Source: RBG-16-64-43 sp964353865 (GTDB lineage: Bacteria > Chloroflexota > Anaerolineae > Anaerolineales > RBG-16-64-43). From it: a DNA stretch of 64,000 nucleotides. The position numbers and the translations under genes are program-made. The notes beneath the pieces are model-generated. The model ran no database searches. It worked only from the letters and a program-made list of their open reading frames with translations, and was not told where the DNA came from. Each line of letters starts with the position of its first letter. Within the stretch, counting starts at the first letter, position 1. Positions 1 to 9,759 of this stretch are shown here, piece after piece. The DNA is taken from contig CAYGXJ010000029.1 of assembly GCA_964353865.1 (NCBI GenBank), forward strand, positions 25,306 through 89,305, read 5' to 3'.

Positions 1-85
1 TCCGGAAAACACCTCGAACTCGTGCCAGCCTCACTCACATAGAACGCACAGATCCCAACCATAGCCTACCCTGGCCGTAGGCCGG

Positions 86-142
86 GGAGAACACAGAGCC
101 CGCAGAGAAATATCTAGTCTCTCGGTGCTCTGTGTGTTCTCC
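86..142. repeat. Imperfect inverted repeat in the left-end gene-free stretch
   Basis: The arms GGAGAACACAGAGC (86-99) and GCTCTGTGTGTTCTCC (127-142) are reverse complements except for one extra CA pair. They would form a long hairpin. The flanking text is rich in AGAG/ACAC words, as in dispersed non-coding repeats seen in many environmental genomes. It lies downstream of the minus-strand ABC permease gene and could also serve as its transcript end, although there is no T run. Nothing else is visible in 1-173. Confidence 0.5.
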
Positions 143-173
143 GCGGTCTCAGTGGTGTGAATCTCGGTCCGGG

Positions 174-1380
174 CTACTCGTAGCGCAGCGCTTCTACCGG
201 CTGCAGTGAGGCGGCGCGTGAGGCGGGGTAGATGCCGAAGAACAACCCCACTGCGGCCGAGAAGATTGTCGCCAGGAGGATCGAATCGACTCCCACCACC
301 GGCGTGAAATCATTGCCGGTGGCGGTCGCAATCTGCCCGACAGCCCACGCCAAGAACCATCCGAGCAGGATGCCGATAATCCCGCCCGCCAGGCTGAGGG
401 TCGCCGATTCGGTGAGGAACTGGATCAGGATGTCGCGCCGCCGCGCGCCGAGGGCTTTGCGCAGGCCAATCTCGCGCGTGCGTTCGGTGACCGACACCAG
501 CATGATGTTCATGATGCCGATACCGCCCACCAGGAGCGAGATGGCGGCGATCCCGCCCAGGAATACGGTCAGGACGCCGGTGATCTGGGCCGCCGTTTGC
601 AGGATGTCTTGCTGCTTAAACGTGGTGAAGTCATCCTTGCCCACTTGCACCCGGTGCCGGAGGCGCAGGATCTCCTCGATCTCGGTCACTGCCTGCGGCA
701 CAGCCTCGGTGGTGACCGCCTGGGCCAGGATCATGTCCAACTGATCGGGCGCGCCACCCCGCTGTGCGGTGAACCGTGCCTGCGCGGTTGTGAGCGGAAT
801 GGTCACGTGATCATCTTGACTGGCAAATCCACTACCGCCCTTGGATTCCTCCACCCCGATGATCCGGAAAGGTTGACCCTGCAGGCGGACCGTTTCGCCC
901 ACCAGGCCAACCGTCGTACCAAATAGCTTGTCGGCCACGTCGCTCCCAAGCACCACCACGGAGGCGCGGCCGAGCACCTGGTCGTCGTTGATGAACTCGC
1001 CATCACTCAGCGTCACGTTGCGCACTTGCTGGTAGTCGGCCGTCACCGCCTGCAGTTGCGTGCTGTGGCTCTCGCCGCCCACGGCCACGTCGACCCGGCT
1101 CTGGATCATGGGAGCCACGAGCAGCACCGAGGGCGCCTGCAGCGGGTCGGCAATCGCGCGCGCATCGCCCATCGTCAGGGGGCGCGTGACGGTAACGTCT
1201 TCTTGCCCGCCGGAAGTCACGAAGATGAGATTGGTGCCTATCTCGTTGATCGCGCCGGTGATCGAGGCCGAGGCGCCCTGGCCCACCGAGAGCATGGCAA
1301 TCACCGCCGCAACGCCGATGACGATCCCGAGCATGGTCAGCCCGGAGCGCAGTTTGTTGGAGGTGAGGCTTTCGAGCGCC

Positions 1381-1406
<26 letters not shown>
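174..1406 (-). CDS. MacB/FtsX-type ABC transporter permease
   Basis: This is the membrane subunit of a MacAB-type efflux or lipoprotein-handling ABC transporter, of 410 residues. A first membrane segment lies near residues 20-43 (text GIVIGVAAVIAML). A long MacB-type extracytoplasmic domain follows to about residue 270, and then three membrane segments carry the FtsX signature, ending in the typical tail PASRAASLQPVEALRYE. The start ATG lies inside the end of the upstream ATPase gene (26-base overlap), so the two are translated together. It is the last gene of a three-gene operon, membrane-fusion protein, ATPase, permease. Substrate is unknown; peptides, lipoproteins or antibiotics are the usual options for the family. 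Confidence 0.93.
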
Positions 1407-2084
<678 letters not shown>

Positions 2085-2085
<1 letters not shown>

Positions 2086-3497
2086 CAGCCTCCGCCGCGC
2101 ATGAACATCCCGCCGCCGCCGTTCCCGCTGAACAGCAGCGACGGCGGGTTGAGCACCACCAGGTCGCCTTCTTTGAGATCGCCACCGCGCACTTCGCTTT
2201 GCACGTCATTCGAGGCGCCAAGCTGCACCTTGACCGCCACGGGCACCCCGCCCTGCAGCACGTAGACCACACGCTCGCCCTGCACTGAACGCACCGAGCG
2301 GTTGGGCACAAGCAGCACGTTCTCTAGACGCGAGACCTCGATGTTCACTGCCACGGTCATGCCCGGACGGATGCGCTCATCGGGCGCATCCAGCACGACG
2401 GTGACCGGGTAGGTGACCGCGCCGGCCGCAACCCGCGGCGCGAAGCCGATGCTGACAACGCGGCCGGAAAAGGTCACTTCGGGCACGGCGTCGAAGGTGA
2501 GCGAGGCCAACTGGCCGGCCTGCACGCGATTGACATCGACCTCGGCGATCGGCAAATCCACGTGCAACTCAGAGAGATCGGCGATGTTGATGAGCACGGC
2601 GCCCGGCGTCACCAGGTCGCCGGGCAAAAGGCCCACGCCGGTGATCGTGCCGCCGAACGGGGCTTTGACACGCGCCTGGTTGAGCGTAGCTTGGATGGCA
2701 TCCACGCGCGATTGGGCCGCTGCCACATCCGCGGCGTTGGGTCCATCCTTCAACCGGTCGTACGTGCGCTGGGCCTCCTCCAGTTGAGCCTTGGCTACTT
2801 CGTACTGCCCGGTCACCGTGTCAATCGTCGCCCGGGAGGCCGAGCTGCCGGGCGATTGCGGATCCTCGACGGCGGCCTGCGCCTTCTGCACCGCTTGCAG
2901 GGCGTGGATATACTCGAGGTAGGCCTGTTGCAGCGAGATCTGATAGCCAAGGCTCGCCTCGGGGCGCCGCCTCAGATAGTTGTAGCGCGCACTGGCTTTG
3001 GCCAGCCAATCCTGCGCATTGAGCAACCCGCCCTTCTTGGAATCAACCACCACTCGCTCATAGGTCGTCTTGGCATTGTCAAACGACTTTTGGGCGTTGG
3101 CCAGGGCCAGCTGGGCATTGGCCCGCGGCACATCCGATTGGATAAGGTCGTCGAGTGCCTTCTGTGCGTTGGCCAGGTCCGCTTGCGCGGCCACCACCTG
3201 CTGAGGCAGCGAGGCCGGGTCGAGAGAGGCCAGGATGTCATCCTCGGCAACCTGGTCGCCCAGTTTTGCCCCCACGGTGCCCACCCGGCCGTTCAAGGCG
3301 AAGCTCAGCCCGGCGGATTGGCGTGCCTCCAGCGTGCCGGTAGCACCCACCGAGGCCGTGAGGGTGCCCATTTCGGCCGGTTGAGTCTGAAGCGCGCCGG
3401 CCTGGCTTTGCGCTTGGCGGCGCACGACAAACACGATGCCAAGAATCACGACGATCACCACAATCGCCGCGATGAGGATCCACATCCATTTCTTCAT
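2085..3497 (-). CDS. HlyD/MacA-type membrane-fusion (periplasmic adaptor) protein
   Basis: This is the adaptor subunit of the MacAB-like exporter. The start ATG at 3497 is chosen because a GGGAGG ribosome site sits 6-7 bases upstream and the protein then opens with a signal anchor (MKKWMWILIAAIVVIVV). A longer reading frame to 3632 has no such support. It contains a biotinyl-lipoyl-like half motif around GRVGTVGAKLGDQVAEDD, a long helical hairpin rich in Ala/Gln (about residues 90-265), the second lipoyl half (APFGGTITGV) and a beta-barrel region. The Gly-rich C-terminus (GNGGGG) is unusual but low in information. It is first in the operon. Confidence 0.92.
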
Positions 3498-4067
3498 GCC
3501 GAACCTCCCGCGCAGAAACGAGTCTGGGTTGTCCTGCGCGCGTGCTATGCACGGGTGTGAAGTGACATTATAAGGACAGAAGCGCCAGGGCGAAAGGGGA
3601 GCGTCGCAGCCGGCCGGCCGCGGCGAGGCCACCGGCCGAGCGTGGCGATGCTCGGCTCTTCATTCATAGCAAGGTATCGGCCGAATGTGAAGCCGGCATA
3701 CGCGAAAGGTTAGCGAAAGATGAGTGCCTCGCGCCGCATGCTGCGCTGGAGGCGCGGTCGGGTTGCGAACAGCATTCGCGGCGGCCGGGTGCCGGGCTGC
3801 CTTGGAGCGGCACGCCGCTGCAGGCAATCCGGTCTTCCCTATCTGCAATCTCCACACCCGGCCCATGGGCATCAGCGCGCCGCGCGTGAGACGGGAATGT
3901 CCTCCCATGAGCGGGTGATGTTTATCTCCGGCAGATGTGACTTCATGCCCTAACTCGCCCCGAATTCGGCGATTAGACTCATTGTGACTTGAGTCACAAC
4001 ACGGTCTCAGGCATGCGCATCGCCCGGGTGCGCAGAGGCCGTTGCATCTCTTGAGGAGAGAAGCTCG
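3498..4067. other. 570-base intergenic region between divergent operons
   Basis: It separates the minus-strand exporter operon from the plus-strand GltD-like gene. Open frames here have no recognisable protein and no ribosome sites. The only clear signal is the palindrome at 3982-3999, listed separately, and a GAGGAG ribosome site at 4053-4058 for the following gene. Confidence 0.6.
3982..3999. promoter_or_regulatory. CRP/FNR-family operator upstream of the GltD-like gene
   Basis: TTGTGACTTGAGTCACAA is a perfect inverted repeat with 8-base arms and a 2-base centre. It contains the CRP consensus TGTGA-N6-TCACA exactly and differs from the FNR core TTGAT-N4-ATCAA. It lies about 70 bases upstream of the start at 4068. 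Whether it activates or represses depends on the unseen transcription start. Confidence 0.7.
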
Positions 4068-5504
4068 ATGCAGACGACGCCCAGCGACTCCAATGCCCTC
4101 GACCGCAAAGCGCGCATGAAGATTGCCTTCGAGGATCTGCCCACGCGCGAGATCGGTGAGCGCATTCGCGATTTCAACGAGACCTTCTTGCCCTTCGATG
4201 CCGACCGCGCCAAGCGCGAGGCGCTGCGCTGCATCCACTGCCCGGACCCGGCTGCATGCATGGAAGCGTGCCCGGGCCACAACGATATCCCTGCCGCGAT
4301 GACATTGATCGAACAGGGTGATTTCCTCGGTGCCGCAGCGGTCTACCGCAAGACGTCATCCATGCCCGAGATTTGTGGCCGCGTCTGCCCGCACGAGCAG
4401 CTCTGCCAAGGTGCCTGCGTGCGCAACAAGAAAGGCGAACCGGTACTGACGGGTGCGCTGGAGGCGTTTGTTGCAGATTACGAACGCGAGGCCGGACGGG
4501 TCGAAATCCTGCGCGGCACGCCGACCGGCAAGCGCGTTGCGATCGTTGGATCTGGGCCATCTGGCCTGGCCTGCGCCGAGCAGCTCGTGCAACGCGGGCA
4601 CGCGGTGACGGTGTACGAGGCCTTTCCCGCCGCGGGCGGTTTGCTGGTCTACGGCATTCCCAACTTCAAATTGGCCAAGCGCGCTGTCCAGCCGCGCATC
4701 GAGGACCTGCGCAAGGCGGGTGTCACCTTTGTCACCGGAACCCGGATTGGCAAAGCGCACACCATCGAGCAGCTCTTCGCGGAAGGATTTTCGGCGGTCT
4801 TTATTGGCGTTGGCTCGGGCATCCCCGCCACCATGAAGGCCCCCGGGGAAGATCTGCCGGGCGTCTACCAATCGACCGACTTCCTTATTCGCACCAATGT
4901 ACCCGAGGAATTCCTGCCCCCCGAGATGCACGAGAAGCCGCGCATCGGACGCCGCGTAGCCGTAGTGGGCGGCGGCGACACTGCCTCCGACTGCCTGCGC
5001 ACGGCGCTACGACTGGGTGCAGAAGAGGTAACTTGTGTCTACCGGCGCACAGAAGCCGAGATGCCGGGCGGCAAGAAGGACCGCGCCCTCGCGCGCGAAG
5101 AAGGAGCACGCTACCGCTTCCTCACCCAGCCGGTGCGCTTCCTGGCCGGCCCGGATGGATGGGTGAACGGCGTCGAGTGCTTGCAGTGCGAGCTGGGCGA
5201 GCCGGACGCCAAGGGCCGCCGCAAACCGGTTCCCATCGAAGGATCGAACTTTGTGGTCGAGGCGGACACCGTGGTCCTAGCCCTGGGCTACTGGCCGGAT
5301 CCGGAAATCGGCGAGAGCACGCCGGATCTTAAGACACACGACTGGGGGCTGATCGAGATCGACCGCGCCACCGGTGCAACCTCGCGCCCAGGCGTCTACG
5401 CCGGGGGCGACGACGTGACCGGGCCAGACCTGGTAGTGACGGCCATGGTCGCCGGGCGGCGCGCCGCGGCGAGCATTCACGAGTACATCACGGGCAAGAA
5501 CTGA
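4068..5504 (+). CDS. GltD-like NAD(P)H-dependent iron-sulfur flavoprotein
   Basis: This is a glutamate-synthase small-subunit-like oxidoreductase of 478 residues, which passes electrons from NAD(P)H through FAD to Fe-S clusters. The N-terminal Fe-S domain has CIHCPDPAACMEACP and a second Cys set (CGRVCPHEQLCQGAC), like GltD, PreT and NfnB. The FAD motif VAIVGSGPSGLA follows near residue 160 and the NAD(P) motif VAVVGGGDTASDC near 300. The C-terminal FAD clamp VYAGGDDVTGP is complete. The ATG at 4068 has a GAGGAG site 9 bases upstream. No large GltB subunit lies nearby, so a role in glutamate synthesis cannot be assumed; pyrimidine reduction or transhydrogenase-like work with a distant partner is possible. 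A CRP/FNR-type site precedes it, which would fit redox or carbon control. Confidence 0.85.
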   Translation: MQTTPSDSNALDRKARMKIAFEDLPTREIGERIRDFNETFLPFDADRAKREALRCIHCPDPAACMEACPGHNDIPAAMTLIEQGDFLGAAAVYRKTSSMPEICGRVCPHEQLCQGACVRNKKGEPVLTGALEAFVADYEREAGRVEILRGTPTGKRVAIVGSGPSGLACAEQLVQRGHAVTVYEAFPAAGGLLVYGIPNFKLAKRAVQPRIEDLRKAGVTFVTGTRIGKAHTIEQLFAEGFSAVFIGVGSGIPATMKAPGEDLPGVYQSTDFLIRTNVPEEFLPPEMHEKPRIGRRVAVVGGGDTASDCLRTALRLGAEEVTCVYRRTEAEMPGGKKDRALAREEGARYRFLTQPVRFLAGPDGWVNGVECLQCELGEPDAKGRRKPVPIEGSNFVVEADTVVLALGYWPDPEIGESTPDLKTHDWGLIEIDRATGATSRPGVYAGGDDVTGPDLVVTAMVAGRRAAASIHEYITGKN

Positions 5505-5638
5505 ACTGAGGTCTACTTCAAAGCTGTGGGTCTATCGCCGGGAGGTTCGCGTTGTGTTCGCGAACGGCCCCGTGTGCGTTGTTGGCCAGACGAGTCACAT
5601 GCGCCCAGGTCATCGGCCACGCGCACCTCGATCGTGAT

Positions 5639-5743
5639 CGTCATTCCCGTGTGGCCCTTGCGGGAATCCACGCTGCCCGGCCGCTGATCGCTTCTCGGGC
5701 GGTCGCAACCCTGGGTCCCCGCCTCGAACGCGCAGGGACGACG
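5639..5743. repeat. Degenerate intergenic palindromic element
   Basis: The stretch begins CGTCATTCCCG, has CGGGAATCC a little later, and ends with GGGTCCCCGC and AGGGACGACG. This is the word pattern of dispersed elements whose ends read CGTCATTCCCGC and GGGACGACG. Pairing here is imperfect, so it looks like an eroded copy. Confidence 0.4.
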
Positions 5744-5843
5744 AGCTCTGCGGCACGTTTCTTCCTCAGTGGGGAGGTTCTGCCCCCCGGCACACTCCTT
5801 GCAGCCAGCCTCTCGATACGAATCGCCCGCGAATCCTTCGGGT

Positions 5844-5849
5844 TACAAT
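5844..5849 (+). promoter_or_regulatory. -10 box TACAAT close to the start codon
   Basis: TACAAT ends only 6 bases before the ATG at 5856, so the transcript would begin at or very near the start codon (leaderless). There is no good -35 box and no ribosome site, which agrees with leaderless translation. Confidence 0.45.
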
Positions 5850-5855
5850 AACGCC

Positions 5856-8270
5856 ATGCCCGCTCTCGACGCCGAAATCCTGACGGTGCAATACTCCAAC
5901 ACTCGTCTGAGTGAGGAGATGCCACGCGGGTACCTCTTGCGCCCGGCGCCGCGGCGCAGTGCCCGCGGACGCGGTAACGACATCTTCTTGATGGGCCTGG
6001 CCATGTTGCCTGGCACCACCGCGTCGGCCTCGCTGGCTGATGAGCTGTGCCAGATCGGCGCGCGGGCCTACTTCGAAACCCCCGGTTCGGTGACCGCGGC
6101 ACTGCGTGCGGCCTTCACAACCATCAATGAAGAACTGCTCCTGGCTGGCACGGGTGTTGTCTCGACCGCAATGCAGGCCAACCTGATATGCCTGGCCGTT
6201 CATGATGAGGCGCTCTATCTGGGCTACATTGGCTCGGTGCTGGCGGTGGTGGCACAGCCAGGGCGGGTGAACCTTTACCCTCCGCACGAGGAATCCGCCA
6301 CGCGCCCGGTGGGCAGCTCGCGTGCGCTTGAGTTGCGCTACGGGCATATCCCGCTGGGCGACGATCCGCGCGAGAGCGGGGTGAGCCTGCTGATTGCTGC
6401 CTCGCCCGCGCCGAGCTGGAACGTCGCGCTGGACGGGGCCGAACGCCTCTCGCTGCGCGCCGTGGCCGAACGCATGGCCCAGCGCAATGTGGGCCAGACG
6501 AGCGGCATGCTGGCGCGTCTGGCTCCAGCCGCCGGCGGTGCGCAAAAGCAAGCGGACCTAGCGAGCGTGGTGCGCGAACAGCGTGCCGCGGCGGCGCCTC
6601 CGCCTCCGGTAACATCCGCCGGCCAGCGCTCGGCGGCCGAAGCCCTCTCGATCATCCGCGAGGCGCAACAGGCCGCACCTCGTGAGCCCGCAGCGGAAGA
6701 ACCCGCCCCATCGCGGCAGGCGCCGCCCATGCCGCCGAGTAGCGCACGAGCAGAGGCGCCCCGAGCGCACGCTCCACAGGGGCCGATGATCGAGATGCCG
6801 GCTTCCGGCCGTCCGCCCATCCATGTAGGGCCTTCCCTCACTGGGCGCGATGACAGGGTGCTGCCGCACGTCGCTCCATTCGCTGATGCGCCACCCACGC
6901 CGCGGCTGAATGCCTGGGCGGCACTGAGCGCTCTTGCCCGCGCCGCACGCACCACGACCCGCAGCGCATGGATGGCTGTGCGCAAAGGCATCGCCCGACT
7001 GATGCCGGCTGGCACACTGCAGGAGCGCGGCATGCTCACTTTGCCGCCGCAGCTTATGCTGGCCACAGCGATCGCCATCCCGCTGGTGGTTGTTGTTCTT
7101 GTCAGCGCGGTCTATTTCCGCCGCGGCCGCAGCGAGCAGTTTGCCGCGTTGATGGACCAGGCGCGCCAGGCCTCGGCCTCGGCCGCTCTCACTTCCGACC
7201 CGGCGCAAGTACGCCAGGCATGGGGCGGGGTTTTGGGGCTCCTGGAGGATGCCGCGCGTTTTGGCGAGTCACCGGAACGGGTTGCGTTGCACCAGCAAGG
7301 CGTGGCGGCGCTCGACCAACTCGACGGCATTACTCCCCTCGAATTCAGCCCGATGGTGCCTGGCGGGCTGGGGGCCAACACGCACGTTCGTGCGCTGGTG
7401 GCTGGCGACCGGCAGATGTTCGTGTTGGACGCCACCCAGGGGCGCGTGTTGCGTTTGGTGTTCGGGCAGGGTGGTTATCAACTCGACGAGACCTTCCATT
7501 GCGAATCGGGCGCTTACCCCGAGCACTCGATTGACACGCCGGTGGACATGGTATGGGTGCCAGACATCACCGTCGGCACCCAGATGCCTCAATCGGCGAA
7601 GGCCGGCGTGTTGGTCGCGGTCGACGCGCAAGGCGGCATCCTGTACTGCCCGCCGGGCGGCGAGGCAGTGGCTGGGGAGCTCGAGCCGCCGCGCACCGGG
7701 TGGCTTGGTGCACGCGCCATCGATTACTACAACGGCCGCCTGTATGTGCTCGACCCGCTGAGCAACGGGTTCTGGCGCTATGCCACACGCGGTTTTCATT
7801 TCGATCAGCCGCCCAACGACTACTTCGATGCGGGCGTGCCCAACCTCACAGACACGATCGACTTCGCGGTGGCCAACGGGGACGTGTTCTTCTTGCACGC
7901 CGACGGGCAACTCACGCGCTGCGCCTACAACCCGCTTTACGAACCGCCGGGCGGCGGCCAGACCGGGGCCAACGTCTGCGGCTCGGAGCTCTACAACGAC
8001 ACCCGTGCCGGACGTGCGCCCGGGCCGCGCATCGTGGATGCCCAGCTTATCCGCGTGACCTACAACGAGCCGCCCGAACCGTCACTCTTCTTCCTGGATG
8101 GTTTCGGCCGCGGCGCGTACCGCTTCTCGCTGGCGCTCAACTTCCTCGAGCGCTTCCGGGTCACGACCTCCGAAGAAGGTGAAGCCACGGCGCTCGCCCT
8201 GGGCATCGACAAGACCCTCTACCTGGCCGTCGGCGACCAGATCTATGCCGCCCGCACGGCCGTGCCCTGA
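5856..8270 (+). CDS. Membrane protein: degenerate PP2C-like domain, Pro-rich linker, beta-propeller-like exterior
   Basis: This is a large protein of 804 residues with no confident family name. The first ~240 residues resemble a PP2C/SpoIIE phosphatase fold (TAALRAAFTTINEELL and ANLICLAVHDEALYLGYIG). The metal-binding DGxGG motif is absent and the usual GD is GS, so catalysis is unlikely. A Pro/Ala-rich linker follows (about 260-370). A single membrane segment near residues 405-425 (LMLATAIAIPLVVVVLVSAVYF) ends in a basic RRGR. The outer ~380 residues have repeated short strand-turn units with Asp/Gly/Tyr, as in beta-propellers (FVLDATQGRVLRL, LYVLDPLSNGFW). It may be a scaffold or sensor that couples an outer binding domain to a pseudophosphatase inside. 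The start at 5856 is chosen from the -10 box position. Confidence 0.65.
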   Translation: MPALDAEILTVQYSNTRLSEEMPRGYLLRPAPRRSARGRGNDIFLMGLAMLPGTTASASLADELCQIGARAYFETPGSVTAALRAAFTTINEELLLAGTGVVSTAMQANLICLAVHDEALYLGYIGSVLAVVAQPGRVNLYPPHEESATRPVGSSRALELRYGHIPLGDDPRESGVSLLIAASPAPSWNVALDGAERLSLRAVAERMAQRNVGQTSGMLARLAPAAGGAQKQADLASVVREQRAAAAPPPPVTSAGQRSAAEALSIIREAQQAAPREPAAEEPAPSRQAPPMPPSSARAEAPRAHAPQGPMIEMPASGRPPIHVGPSLTGRDDRVLPHVAPFADAPPTPRLNAWAALSALARAARTTTRSAWMAVRKGIARLMPAGTLQERGMLTLPPQLMLATAIAIPLVVVVLVSAVYFRRGRSEQFAALMDQARQASASAALTSDPAQVRQAWGGVLGLLEDAARFGESPERVALHQQGVAALDQLDGITPLEFSPMVPGGLGANTHVRALVAGDRQMFVLDATQGRVLRLVFGQGGYQLDETFHCESGAYPEHSIDTPVDMVWVPDITVGTQMPQSAKAGVLVAVDAQGGILYCPPGGEAVAGELEPPRTGWLGARAIDYYNGRLYVLDPLSNGFWRYATRGFHFDQPPNDYFDAGVPNLTDTIDFAVANGDVFFLHADGQLTRCAYNPLYEPPGGGQTGANVCGSELYNDTRAGRAPGPRIVDAQLIRVTYNEPPEPSLFFLDGFGRGAYRFSLALNFLERFRVTTSEEGEATALALGIDKTLYLAVGDQIYAARTAVP

Positions 8271-8283
8271 GACCGTGCCCGCT

Positions 8284-8312
8284 TTGACAGCCTCTCCGCC
8301 CCCGGCTACAAT
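8284..8312 (+). promoter_or_regulatory. Sigma-70-type promoter of coaE
   Basis: TTGACA (8284-8289), a 17-base spacer and TACAAT (8307-8312) form a near-consensus housekeeping promoter 40 bases before the coaE start. Confidence 0.8.
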
Positions 8313-8351
8313 CGAGCCGCACCTATTCCCCTAGAGTGGATTCCCGCCTCC

Positions 8352-9473
8352 ATGAGCCGCTGGCCTGGCAAATTCGTCATCGGGCTGACAGGCAACATCG
8401 CCACCGGCAAGAGCGTCGTGCGCAAGATGCTCGAGCACCTGGGTGCGTACGGTATCGATGCGGACGCGCTCAGCCACCGCTCGATCTCCAGGGGGGCGCC
8501 GGGCTACGCCGAGGTGGTGCGTACCTTCGGCGAATGGATCCTGGATGACCAGGGCGAGGTCAACCGCCAGGCTCTGGCCAAACTGGTCTTCTCCGATTCA
8601 AAACTGCTGGCCAAGCTCGAAGCGGTGGTCCATCCTCTGGTGCGCGAGGCACTCGACCTGCTGGTCGAGCGCTCGCGCGCGCCGGTGGTGGTGATCGAGG
8701 CCATCAAGCTGCTCGAATCCGGCCTGGTCGACCTGTGCGACACGGTCTGGGTGACGCACGTCCCCGAGTGGATCCAACTGGTGCGCCTGCGCGAGAAGCG
8801 TGGCATGAGCGAGCAGGCCGCCCGCCAGCGTGTGGCCGCCCAGCCTCCGCAGCAAGAGAAGTTGGCCCGCGCCGATGTTGTCATCCACAACGATGAGTCT
8901 TTCGAGTCGACTTGGAACCAGGCGCAAACGGCCTGGGCCATGGTGCCGCGGCCGGCGGAGGCCGAAACCCAGCCGCGCCCGCGCGGCGAAGCCTCGGTGC
9001 GGCGCGGACGCCCACCGGATGCGGATGAGATTGCCGGCTTCATCAATCTCGTGCGCCGCCCGACGCGCCTGCTGAGCCGGGCCGACGTCATGGCGGCCTT
9101 CGGTCAGAAGGCCTACTTCCTGCTCGAGCTCAACGGCGAGATCATCGGCCTGATCGGCTGGCAAGTGGACAACCTGGTCACCCGCGCCGACGAGGTCCTG
9201 CTCCTGCCGGTCGTAACCCCCGAGCAGGGTTTGCAGCTCCTGCTGCACGCCATGGAACATGCCTCGGCCGAATTACAGAGTGAGGCGGCCCTGGTGTATG
9301 CAGACCGCACCTTGGCCCGCAGCCCGGTGTGGCGCGACTCGGGCTACGAAGCCACGGGCCTGGGCCGGCTGAGCATCCGCGCGTGGGAGGAAGCCGCACG
9401 CGAATCGTTCGTGCCCGAGGCGCAGCTCTTCTTCAAGCGCCTACGTGCGGACCGGGTCATGAGGCCAATATGA
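8352..9473 (+). CDS. coaE: Dephospho-CoA kinase fused to a GNAT-like C-terminal domain
   Basis: The first ~200 residues are dephospho-CoA kinase, the last step of coenzyme A synthesis (ATP-dependent phosphorylation of the ribose 3'-OH). The P-loop GLTGNIATGKS, the acceptor-site DADALSHR, the VVHPLVREAL stretch and the RQRVAAQ segment fit the family. Typical CoaE has about 200 residues; this one has 373. The extra ~150 residues (from about DADEIAGFINLVRR) look like a GNAT acetyltransferase fold (YFLLELNGEIIGLIGWQVDN, then LLLHAMEHASAELQ). The family match of this part is weaker. A housekeeping promoter lies directly upstream. The 3' end overlaps a small membrane protein gene by 4 bases. Confidence 0.88.
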   Translation: MSRWPGKFVIGLTGNIATGKSVVRKMLEHLGAYGIDADALSHRSISRGAPGYAEVVRTFGEWILDDQGEVNRQALAKLVFSDSKLLAKLEAVVHPLVREALDLLVERSRAPVVVIEAIKLLESGLVDLCDTVWVTHVPEWIQLVRLREKRGMSEQAARQRVAAQPPQQEKLARADVVIHNDESFESTWNQAQTAWAMVPRPAEAETQPRPRGEASVRRGRPPDADEIAGFINLVRRPTRLLSRADVMAAFGQKAYFLLELNGEIIGLIGWQVDNLVTRADEVLLLPVVTPEQGLQLLLHAMEHASAELQSEAALVYADRTLARSPVWRDSGYEATGLGRLSIRAWEEAARESFVPEAQLFFKRLRADRVMRPI

Positions 9474-9673
9474 AACGCCTGGGCGACTGGGTGCGCCGCC
9501 ACCCGCGGTTGGTGGCCTGGGTCATCCTGGCGGCGGTTTTGATTGCCGTGGTCGCCTTCGATACACGTGCGCTCGGCCTGAGGGGCCTGCGTATGGTGCT
9601 GCTCGTTGTGGCGGCGCTGGGAGTGTCGGCGGCGGCGGTGTGGATTGTCGGCTGGGATCGGCCGGCCAAGTAG
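9470..9673 (+). CDS. Small two-helix membrane protein
   Basis: This is a 67-residue protein whose ATG overlaps the coaE TGA (ATGA), so it is translationally coupled to coaE. It starts with a basic stretch (MKRLGDWVRRHPR) and has two hydrophobic helices, VAWVILAAVLIAVVAF and MVLLVVAALGVSAAAVWIVG, separated by a short Arg-containing turn. The basic N-terminus predicts that both ends lie in the cytoplasm. No function can be assigned. It is followed 35 bases later by a strong hairpin terminator. Confidence 0.7.
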   Translation: MKRLGDWVRRHPRLVAWVILAAVLIAVVAFDTRALGLRGLRMVLLVVAALGVSAAAVWIVGWDRPAK

Positions 9674-9708
9674 GCACGCTGCGGTGGGATGAGTTTCTAC
9701 AAAGCAAC

Positions 9709-9742
9709 GGGGCTGTCCCGAAAAGGGCAGCCCCGCTTTCTT
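9709..9742. terminator. Rho-independent terminator between convergent genes
   Basis: GGGGCTGTCCC, loop GAAAA, then GGGCAGCCCC with one bulged base, followed by CTTTCTT. It ends the coaE transcript and may also serve the opposite operon. Confidence 0.8.
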
Positions 9743-9759
9743 CGCGTGTACAGCGAGAC

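Larger units (their letters stand above)
5505..5855. other. 351-base gene-free interval
   Basis: No convincing gene is present. It contains a degenerate palindromic repeat (5639-5743) and, just before the next start codon, a TACAAT -10 box. Confidence 0.6.

Noticed and set aside
5552..5851. An open frame of 99 codons before the PP2C-like gene
   Set aside because: It has Arg/Ala-rich random-looking text, no ribosome site and overlaps a palindromic repeat; it matches no family.
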